DNA from: Notamacropus eugenii | Lineage: Eukaryota > Chordata > Mammalia > Diprotodontia > Macropodidae | Direction of reading: 5' to 3' | Length of the DNA stretch: 64,000 bases | Assembly (NCBI RefSeq): GCF_028372415.1 | Contig: NC_092874.1 | Span: 338,338,151 to 338,402,150, forward strand | In this document: positions 47,022 through 55,785 of the stretch, piece by piece | Position numbering within the stretch: position 1 is the stretch's first letter | How the letters are laid out: each line of letters begins with the position of its first letter | Position numbers and translations under genes: made by a program | Notes under the pieces: generated by a model | Databases searched by the model: none | Seen by the model: the letters and a program-made list of their open reading frames with translations, nothing else | Told to the model about the DNA's origin: nothing

Positions 47022-50000
47022 CTACCAGAAAAAACTCTCAAACACTGTGGTTGTTGCTGTGCATAAAGTTCTCCTGGTTCTGCTCCTTTCACTCAGCATC
47101 AGGTCATATAAGTCCTTCCAGGCCTCTCTGAAGTCTTCTTGTTCATCATTTCTTATGGCACAATAGTACTCCATTACATTCATATACCATAATTTATTCA
47201 GCCATTTCCCAATTGATGGACATCCCCTTGACTTCCAGTTTTTGGCAACTACATAGAGTGCTGCTATAAATATTTTTGTACATGTGGGACCCTTTCCCAT
47301 TTTTATGATCTCTTGGGGATATAGTCCTAGTAGCGATATTGCTGGGTCAAAGGGTATGCACATTTTTGTAGCCCTTTGGGCATAGTTCCAAATTGCTCTC
47401 CAGAATGGTTGGATGTGCTCGCAGCTCCACCAACAATGAATTAGTGCTCCAACTTTCCCACATCCTCTCCAGCATTTATCATTTTCTTGTTCTGTCATGT
47501 TTGCCAACCTTATAGGTGTGATGTGGTACCTCAGAGTTGTTTTGATTTGCATCTCTCTAATCAATAGTGATTTAAAGCATTTTTTCATATGATTATAGAT
47601 AGCCTTAACCTCTTCCTCTGAAAATTGCCTGTTCATATCCTTTGACCATTTATCAATTGGGGAATGACTTGTATGATTATACATTTGGGTCAGTTCTCTA
47701 TATATTCTAGAAATGAGGCCTTTATCCCCGAGCTTAGCTGTAAAAATTCTTTCCCAATTTACTACATCCCTCCGGATTTTGGTTGCATTGGGTTTGGTTG
47801 TGCAAAAACTTCTCAGTTTAATGTAATCAAAGTAATCCATTTTGCATTTCATAATGCTTTCTATCTCTCCTTTAGTAAAGAATTCTTCCCTTCTCCATAG
47901 ATCTGATAAATACACTATTCCTTGCTTCTCCAGTTTATTCATGGTATCAATCTTTATACCTAAATCATGTACCCATTTGGACTTTATTCTTGTGTACGGT
48001 GTCAGGTATGGGTCTATGCCTAATTTCCGCCACACTGTTATCCAGTTTTCCCAGCAATTTTTGTCAAACAATGAGTTCTTATCCCAGAAGCTGGGGTCCT
48101 TGGGTTTATCAAACAGAAGGTTGCTATATTCCTTGCCTACTGCATCTTGAGTGCCAAGTCTATTCCACTTGTCTACCTCTCTGTTTCTTAGCCAATACCA
48201 AGTGGTTTTGATAATTGCTGCTTTATAGTACAGTTTGAGGTGTGGTAGCGCTAGGCCACCTTCCCAAGCATTTCTTTTCATTAGTCCCTTTGATATTCTG
48301 GACCTTTTGTTTTTCCAAATGAATTTTGATATTATTTTGTCCAGCTCTAGAAAGTAATTGTCTGATAGTTTAATTGGTATGGCACTAAATAGGTATATTA
48401 ATTTGGGTAGAATTGTCATTTTTATTATATTAGCCCGGCCTACCCATGAGCAACTAATGTTTTTCCATTTACTTAAATCTGACTTTATTTGTGCAAAAAG
48501 TGTCTTGTAATTGTGTTCATATAATCCCTGGGTTTGTTTTGGCAGGTAGACTCCTAAGTATTTTATACTGTCTACCCTAACTTTAAATGGGATTTCTCTT
48601 TCTATATCTTGCTGTTGGACTTTGTTGCTAATATATAGGAATGCAGAAGATTTGTGTGGGTTTATTTTGTACCCTGCAACTTTGCCAAAGTTGTTTATTA
48701 ATTCTAGTAATTTTTTACTTGAATCTCTGGGATTCTCTAGGTAAATCATCATATCATCTGCAAAGAGTGATAACTTAGTTTCTTCTTTGGCTATTTTAAT
48801 TCCTTGGATATCTTTATCTTGTCTAATTGCTACAGCTAACATTTCTAGTACCATATTAAATAATAGTGGTGATAATGGACAACCTTGTTTCACCCCTGAT
48901 CTTATTGGGAATGCATCTAGCTTATCCCCATTGCATATAATGCTTGCTGAAGGTTTTAGATAGATACTGCTTATTATTTTATGGAAAGTTCCCTTTATTC
49001 CTACATTCTCCAATGTTTTTAGTAGGAATGGATGTTGTATTTTGTCAAAAGCTTTTTCTGCATCTATTGAGATAATCATGTGGTTTTTGTTAGCTTTGTT
49101 GTTGATGTGATCGATAATGCTAATAGTTTTCCTAATATTGAACCAGCCCTGTAGTCCTGGTATGAATCCTACCTGATCATAATGTATTAATCTCGTGATA
49201 AGATGATGTATTCGTTTTGCTAGAATCTTATTTAAAATTTTTGCATCTATATTCATTAGGGAAATTGGTCTATAATTTTCTTTCTCTGTTTTGTCTCTTC
49301 CTGGTTTGGGTATCAAAACCATATTTGTATCATAGAAAGAATTTGGGAGGACTCCTTCTTCCCCAATTTTCAAGAATAGTGTATGTAGTATTGGAATTAA
49401 CTGTTCTTTAAATGTTTGATAGAATTCACTTGTGAATCCATCTGGCCCTGGAGATTTTTTCCTAGGGAGTTCATTGATGGCTTGTTCAATTTCTTTTTCT
49501 GAGATGGGGTTGTTTAAGTATTCAACTTCCTGTTCTGTTAATCTGGGCAATTTGTATTTTTTAAAATATTCATCCATCTCATTTAGATTATCGAATTTGT
49601 GGGCATAAAGTTGGGCAAAGTAGTTTCTAATAATTGTTTTAATTTCCTCCTCATTGGAGGTGAGTTCACCCCTTTCATTTTTAATATTAGTAATTTGGTT
49701 TTCTTCTTTCTTTTTTTAAATCAGATTGACCAAATGTTTATCAATTTTATTAGTTTTTTCATAAAACCAACTATTGGTTTTATTTATTAATTCAATAGTT
49801 TTCTTAATTTCAATTTTATTAATCTCTCCTTTGGTTTTCAGTATTTCTAATTTGGTATTTACTTGGGGATTTTCAATTTGTTCTTTTTCTAGCTTTTTCA
49901 ACTGCAAGCCTAAGTCATTGATCTCCTCTTTCTCTATTTTATTTATGTAAGCATTCAGAGATATAAAACTTCCCCTAATAACTGCTTTTGCAGTATCCCA

Positions 50001-50873
50001 TAAGTTTTGGTATGTTGTCTCACTATTGTCATTCTCTCAAATGAAATTGTTGATTGTTTCTATGATTTCTTCTTTAACCCAACCCTTCTTTAGAATTAGA
50101 TTATTTAGTTTCCAATTGATTTTTGGTTTCTCTTTCCATGGCCTTTTATTACATGTAATTTTTAATGCATTATGATCTGAAAAGGATGCATTGATTATCT
50201 CTACCTTTCTGCACTGGATTGTGACATTTTTATGTCCTAGTACATGGTCAATTTTTGTAAATGTTCCATGTATCGCTGAGAAAAAGGTATATTCCTTTCT
50301 ATTCCCATTTAATTTTCTCCAAAGATCCATCATATCTACCTTATCCAGAATTTTATTTACCTCCTTAACCTCTTTCTTGTTTATTTTGAGGTTGGATTTA
50401 TCGAGTTCAGAGAGGGGGAGGTTGAGGTCCCCCACTAGTATAGTTTTGCTATCAATTTCTTCCTTCAACTCCCCCAACCTCTCCTCTAAGAATCTGGATG
50501 CTCTACCACTTGGAGCATACATGTTTAGTAATGATATTGCTTCATTGTCTATGGTGCCTTTTAGCAGGATATAGTTTCCATCCTTATCCCTTTTGATTAG
50601 ATCTATTTCTGCTTTTGCTTTGTCTGAGATTAGGATTGCTACTCCTGCCTTTCTTACATGAGCTGAAGCACAATATATTCTGCTCCATCCTTTGACCTTT
50701 CTCCTATGTGTATCCCCCCGTTTCAAATGTGTTTCTTGTAAGCAGCATATTGTTGGATTATGGCTTTTAATCCATTCTGCTATCCATCTCCGTTTTATGG
50801 GAGAGTTCATTCCATTCTCATTCACAGTTATGATTACAATCTGCGTATTTCCCTCCAACCTCTTTCCCACCAT
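47022..50873 (-). pseudogene. L1 ORF2 (endonuclease / reverse transcriptase), lightly damaged
   Basis: ORF2p nicks target DNA and reverse-transcribes L1 RNA. About 1,280 residues are encoded. Endonuclease landmarks are present: VNENGMNSP, LQETHL, NMYAPSG, GDLNLPLSELD, KIDHVLG and SDHNALK. The RT domain has [33 protein letters not shown] and the catalytic [10 protein letters not shown] Cys-rich C-terminal motif [18 protein letters not shown] follows. The lesions seen are a TGA at 50,037-50,039 (after TINNFI) and a frameshift in an A run near 49,715. From 49,577 to 47,022 the frame is open for 851 codons. The ATG used by the 5.9 kb copy (MEGKTQ) is TTG here (50,856-50,858). The nearest in-frame ATG upstream is 50,873. 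Confidence 0.92.
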
Positions 50874-51438
50874 TTGTGCTTTTAGCTCTCCCATCTCCCT
50901 TCCCCTCCTCAATAGTATTCACTTTTCTCCCCCTATTCCTGCAGCCTTCCCCTCCTTCTTTTAGCCCCCCTCCCTTTTACTCCCCTTTACTCTTATTGCT
51001 TCTTTCCTCCCTTTTAGCCACCCTCCCCTTTCTTTCCCTTTCCCCTCCTACTACCTATAGAGCTAGTTAGGATTATCTACTTAAGATTATTGTTCCCTCC
51101 TTTGAACAAATCAGATGAGATTACCTCTCAAACAATGCTCATCTCCCTCCCCTCCTTCCCTCTACTATAGTTTTGTACTTCTTCCTGTGATATAACTAGC
51201 CATTCTCTGCTTCCCCCTTTCCACACCTCCTATTACATTCCCTTCTCATACTTAAATCATATTTTTGACGTGACATCATTTACTTTATGTCTGTTCCCTC
51301 TACATATATCCCTTTTATCATAATAGCTGCACAGTTCTCAAGATTAACAGGTATCATCTTCCCTTAAAGGGAGGTAAACAGTTTTCCCTAATTGAGTAGC
51401 AAGTTTTTGTTTTTGTTTTTTCCCCTCTGTTTACCTTT

Positions 51439-52620
51439 TTATGATTCTCTGGAGACCTGCATTTGAAGATCAAATTGTCTATTGAGTTCTGGTGTTTTGG
51501 TCAGGAAGCTCTGGAAATCCCTTATTTCGTTGAATGACTTTCTCCTTGCCTGAAATGTTATGCTGAACTTTGCTGGGTAGTTGATCCTTGGTTGAAGTCC
51601 CAACTCCTTTGCCTTACGGAATATTGGGTTCCAATTCTTTCGATCTTTTAATGTAGAAGCTGCAAGGTCCTGTGTGATCCTGACTGTGTGTCCTTGATAT
51701 TTGAATTGTTTCTTTCTGGCTGCTTGTAGTATTTTCTCCTTCACTTGATAGCTCTGGAATTTGGCAACTATATTTCTTGGGGTTTTGAGTTTGGGATCCC
51801 TTTCGGGAGGGGAACGGTGGATTCTTTCGATGACTCTTTTGCCCTCTGAGTCTAGTACTTCTGGGCAGTTTTCCTTGATGATTTCCTGGAAGATATTGTC
51901 CAGACTCTTTTCTTCATCATGGGTTTCTGGCAGGCCAATAATTCTTAGATTTTCTCTCCTGGATCTATTTTCCAGGTCAGTTGTTTTTCCAATTAAATAT
52001 TTTACATTTTCTTCTATCTTTTCATTCTTTAGATTTTGTTTGACTGATTCTTGTTGCCTCATTGAGTCATTAGTTTCTACTTGCCCAATTCTAATCTTCA
52101 TTGTAGTCTTTTCTTCAGTTAGCTTTTCCATCTCCTTTTCCATCTGACCAATTTTTCCCTTTAGGGAGCTATTTTCTCCATTTAATTTTTGTACTTCTTT
52201 TTCCAATCGACCAATTTTCCCAGTTAGGTTTTGGGTTTCCTTTTCCATCTGATCAATTTTCCCAATTACGTTTTGGGTTTCCTTTTCCATTTGATTAGCT
52301 CTTCATTTTAGGGAATTATTCTCTCCAGTTAATTTTTGAACTTCCTTTTCCATTTCTTCAATTTTCTTTTTCAGGGTGATGTTCTCATCATTGAATTCTT
52401 TTTTTATAGTTTTAAAATCATTGGCCAGTTTTTCTTTTATATCCTTCTTCAGACGTTCCAGGTAATCTAGTTGTGCTTGCGAGAAATTCATAGTCCCATC
52501 TGAGGTTTCAGATGGAAGTACAGTCTCAGCCCTAACCTCTTTGGTGTTTGTGTTTTGGTCCTTATTCCCATAGAAAGATTCTATGGTTTTTTCACTTTTC
52601 GTCTGCTTTTTCCGATTCAT
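51439..52620 (-). pseudogene. L1 ORF1, one nonsense codon
   Basis: The start ATG at 52,620 gives MNRKKQTKSEK. The frame is open to the natural stop at 51,439 except for a TGA at 52,303-52,305, so 393 codons with one stop. Order of parts: basic N-terminus; a long coiled coil with repeated MEKE-starting units; RRM (LENRSRRENLRIIGLPETH); and C-terminal domain (SPPERDPKLKTPRNIVAKF, FKYQGHTVRITQDLAAS) ending MQVSRES. The coiled coil is longer than in the 4.3 kb copy by units of 14, 14 and 21 residues. ORF1p is the L1 RNA chaperone. Confidence 0.92.
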
Positions 52621-53579
52621 GATGTTGCCTGAGTGTTGTAGCTTTTGGTTCTTTCAGTCAGAAAGTACAGATCTTTAATTTGAGCTGATGTGTGTCTGGG
52701 CTAAAAGCAGGCTTTTGTTTTTTGTTTCCCCGATCAACCCTGGGGTTAGCTTGTTAGGTGTGTGGGAGGTGTGGTCTGGTCTCAGGCTATCTCCTCAGCT
52801 GACTTGAGGCAAAGGCAAGTTCAGGGGATGGTAATCCCAGCTTCCCTATTGTCTTCCCTTTTCCCCTGGAGGGCTGGGGCACGCCTAGAAGCTAACGCGT
52901 GTTCCCGCCCCTCCTGGGGCTCGTCTCCTGGCTCTGAGGCTTGCCTGCGTCTCAGTGCGAATTTTCTTTGCCCTGGGTCATCTGTCCCTCCAGATCGCCT
53001 CCACCACAGTAGGAAGAATCCCCCTTTGCCACTTTTCCAGCCTCTGGTGTTATGAGACCACCCGCCCCCTTCTGCTGTTCCCGCTGATCCAGGATTAATC
53101 TGGGGAAGAATTTTATGGTTCCCTCACGGTCATCAGGGGGGAGGAGAGAGCACTTACTGATCACTCTGCCATCCCAGTTCCTGGAAGTTCAAGTAGTGAC
53201 CCACCGAAGTCCGTCTTCAGGCTGAATATTTGAAGGGCTGCTGCGGTGTTGTCTGGCACTCAGCAGCTCTCACCGGCTCGGCCTGGCTTATCTCCTGCTC
53301 CGCTGGTCTCGCCCGCCACTCTCGGGCTCCTCTGGTCCCCTCCGCCCTGCCGCGCTGACCGCGCTGCGCTGTGCGCCGGGGTCTTGCCCCCGCGGAACAG
53401 ATCCCTCCCGTGGACCCTCCGGTCCAGCCTGGGCTCCGAATCCGTCAAAGTCCGTCACCCACTGGATTTTACACCTCCAAAGTCTGGTCAGACTCTCCCC
53501 CCAGAGATATCCAGAGGAGTTTTTCCAGGAGCTTAGGTGAGTCGTTGCTTTCACTCCACCATCTTGTCTCCGCCCCCCA
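52621..53579 (-). promoter_or_regulatory. L1 5'UTR with CpG-rich internal promoter region
   Basis: By family knowledge, the L1 5'UTR carries the internal RNA polymerase II promoter. The 5' end reads GGGGGGCGGAGACAAGATGG, with a YY1-type CAAGATGG about 13-20 bases in, the position where human L1 also has one. CpG is strongly enriched at 53,230-53,460 compared with the rest of the window. Open frames on the plus strand here are products of the base composition. Confidence 0.75.
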
Positions 53580-53591
53580 GGGTATTTCTTT

Positions 53592-54470
53592 ACTCTCTGA
53601 AGCAGTAGGGCCCCATTGCCTTTCAGCCTCCCACTGAGTCTCTAGTATATATTCCCTGCTGGGTATCAAGGAGATATCGTTGCCTACCTTTTCTGGGATT
53701 GTAGGTTGTTATGAACCTTCTTGCTTTATTTTTTCCCTATTCTGTGTCCCAATTCCAAGTCCTAGAGGTGGTGCAGGCCAAACTTTCTCCACTATGACAT
53801 CCTCAAATGTCAGTGTTTCCAATGTAGTTGCCAACTCCAGGTCTCTGAATCTCTCTTCGTGGGAAGGGGAAGGGCCCTGAGGAACAGCTGATCCTCCCCC
53901 TTGGTAGAGATGGAATTCTCTTTGTAGGCCAGGAATCAGCTGTTGCTTGGACCTAGCTAGAAGACTCCATTTCCCTTTCTTTGAAGGCTTGGCTGGTTCT
54001 GCTTGGGGTTTCTGGGGCTCATCTCCTGTGGTCAGGGCTGTTAGCTTCTCTGATGGCACTATCCATGTGGATGTATGGCCAAAGACCTTTGGCCTTGCTT
54101 TGCTAGGCATGGTTTACAAATTTTCTGCAAAGGTGGTCATTTCATTGCCACTCTTGAGATGCTTCCCTTCGCACCCAGTCTTGAATGTCTCCAGGAAAAA
54201 TGAGGAGGAACTGCTCAAGCACCAGCATCTCCAGGATCTGATTTTTGATGTGGGCCTCTGGCCTTAGCCACTGCAACAAAGCTCCCAGAGTCTGCTGAGA
54301 GTCTTCTTTGGGCCAGTTGCCTCCTGGTACCAGAGATGCCTGAAATGCTGTCAGCAGGCTTCGTGTTTTGGCAGACCTTCATGGCTAGATTTCTGCTCCC
54401 AAGAAAACTCTTCAAGTTTCACCATGAATAGTTCTTGATTCCGGGGAGTTTGGGACTGTGGGGCTGCCAT
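53592..54470 (-). pseudogene. SCAN domain and KRAB-like start of the SCAN-ZNF retropseudogene
   Basis: SCAN is a leucine-rich dimerisation domain of vertebrate zinc-finger factors. From the ATG at 54,470 the frame reads MAAPQSQTPRNQELFMVKLE. A 1-bp shift near 54,360 leads into the SCAN frame: LLQWLRPEAHIKNQILEMLV and LEQFLLIFPGDIQDWVRREG (about 54,140-54,310). A TAA follows at about 54,114-54,116, after AENL. The frame then stays open from 54,110 to 53,709 as a Pro/Lys-rich linker reaching ETLTFEDVIVEKVW, which resembles the beginning of a KRAB A box before another frameshift. The rest of the gene is at 45,493-46,627. Confidence 0.85.
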
Positions 54471-54559
54471 ACTTGGTCTTGGAGACATCATTTTCTTGGG
54501 TTGTGGAGGATGAGGAGCCTCACTTCATTTGAGATCAATGCAATATCCAGTCTTCAATC

Positions 54560-55749
54560 AAAGGTGTTATTTTCTTCAGCATCTTTTTGGATCTCATTTA
54601 GCAAGCTGTTGATTTGCTTTTCATGATTTCCTTGTAACGCTCTCATTTCTCTTCCCAATTTTTCCTCCACCTCTCTTTCTTGATTTTCAAAATCCTTTTT
54701 GAGCTCTTCCATGGCCTGAGACTGTTGCATATTTATTTTGGAGCTTTTGGATGCAGAAGCCTTGACTTTTACGTCTTCCTCTGATGGTAAGCATTGTTCT
54801 TCCTCATCTGAAAGGATGAAAAAAAATGTCTATTCCCCAAGAAAGTAGCCTTCTATAGTCTTATTTTTTTTTTTTTTGCTTTTGGGCATTTTGCCAGTCA
54901 GTTACTTGAAATTTGAATCCTTTCTTAAGAGGACTGTATATTCTGGGGACCTGTAAGGTCTCAGTTCCTCCAAGGTGGCACTATCAAGCGAGAAGAGTTT
55001 ACTCCTCTCCTGACCTATCCTTTGGTCTGGGAGATACTGTAAGCTTTTCCACCCAGGATCTTTGAAGCTGTCTTTAGCATTTGTGGGTTGAGCAATCTGG
55101 GAACTGCGGCTGCTGCCATGCAGGGAATTCCATCCTTGAAGCCTGCTCCTGTTGTGTGGCCAAGGCTGGGCTGCTCTCCCCTTTGAGACCAGTGCTATAG
55201 AGCTTCTGTGCCCAGAATATGTGAGTAGGGTTCCTTTCCACAACCACCTCCAATTCCATCATGCCAGCATGCTCCTTCTCACCCCAGGATCACCACTCAG
55301 GGCTGAGATCCAGATCAACTGCATGATTCCTCCAGGGTCTCTAGGTGGAGTGCTTTTAAAATGGATACTGCACTGCAGCTCTGATTGCCACCCTGGGGTT
55401 ACTGGGGTCAGACTGAGTTCCCTTCTCCCTCAGGTTAAAGAACTTTCTCACTGACCTTTGAAGCTGTCTTTGGCATTTGTGGGTTGAGTAATCTGGGAAC
55501 TGCAGCTACTGCTGGGGATTGCACCCCAGAGGACTGCTCATACAGCAACCAAGGCTAGGCTGCACTCAGAGGGTTGTAATCTGCTCTGAGCCCACTGTGA
55601 TTCCTGTTCACCTTCCAGGCTGTCTTCCTTTTGTGACTTTTGCTTCTCTAGAATTTGTTTAGGGTCATTTTTCACAGGTATTTTGTGGGCTATAGGGGGA
55701 AAGCTACAAGAGGTGCATCTTTCTCCTCTGTCATCTTGCCTCTGCCTCC
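54560..55749 (-). mobile_element. HAL1-like copy 1, 5' half
   Basis: It continues the element of 42,946-44,791. The ORF1 N-terminal part is at 54,574-54,889 and a 5'UTR at 54,890-55,749, ending at the typical head (reverse complement GGAGGCAGAGGCAAGATGAC). The 5'UTR holds two copies of a block about 398 bp apart (TTTGAAGCTGTCTTTAGCAT at 55,066 and TTTGAAGCTGTCTTTGGCAT at about 55,458). Joined with the 3' half, the element is about 2.9-3.0 kb. Confidence 0.75.
54574..54889 (-). pseudogene. HAL1-like ORF1 pseudogene, N-terminal part
   Basis: An ATG at 54,889 (MPKSKK-like start) is followed by a poly(A)-coded lysine stretch. In a shifted frame come EEEQCLPSEEDVKVKASASK and AMEELKKDFENQEREVEEKL. 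This is the same layout as at 57,707 in copy 2. It ends where the zinc-finger retrocopy was inserted. Confidence 0.7.
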
Positions 55750-55785
55750 TTAAATATACATTTTTAAAAAGCTGTATATTTTTTT

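Larger units (their letters stand above)
46640..53579 (-). mobile_element. Nearly full-length L1 LINE (minus), 6.9 kb
   Basis: All parts are present: 5'UTR 52,621-53,579 (959 bp, CpG-rich), ORF1 51,439-52,620, ORF2 47,022-50,873, and a 3'UTR with T tract from 46,640. The TSD is GGATATTTCTTT (46,628-46,639) and GGGTATTTCTTT (53,580-53,591), one change in 12. It was inserted in the spacer between the SCAN and zinc-finger parts of the retrocopy, whose sequence resumes exactly across the gap. Few lesions and retained CpGs make it the youngest LINE in the window. It is probably inactive now because of stops in both ORFs. Confidence 0.95.
44792..54559 (-). mobile_element. Processed retrocopy of a SCAN zinc-finger mRNA (with nested L1)
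   Basis: Without the L1 at 46,640-53,579 the copy is about 2.8 kb. All marks of L1-mediated retroposition are visible. There is a poly(A) tract (T run 44,793-44,802). A canonical AATAAA (complement of 44,816-44,821) lies about 15-20 nt upstream of it. No introns separate SCAN and finger regions, and there is a 14-bp TSD with one change, AAAGGTGTTACTTT (44,778-44,791) and AAAGGTGTTATTTT (54,560-54,573). The target was ORF1 of HAL1 copy 1. The 5'UTR (54,471-54,559) and 3'UTR (44,803-45,492) are included. Confidence 0.9.

Noticed and set aside
47664..50574. Plus-strand open frames of up to 127 codons
   Set aside because: Antisense shadows of L1 ORF2, which is recognised on the minus strand by endonuclease and RT motifs.
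53246..53637. GC-rich open frames on both strands looking like novel proteins
   Set aside because: They lie in the CpG-rich L1 5'UTR, cross its 5' end, and have no domain. High GC lowers stop frequency.
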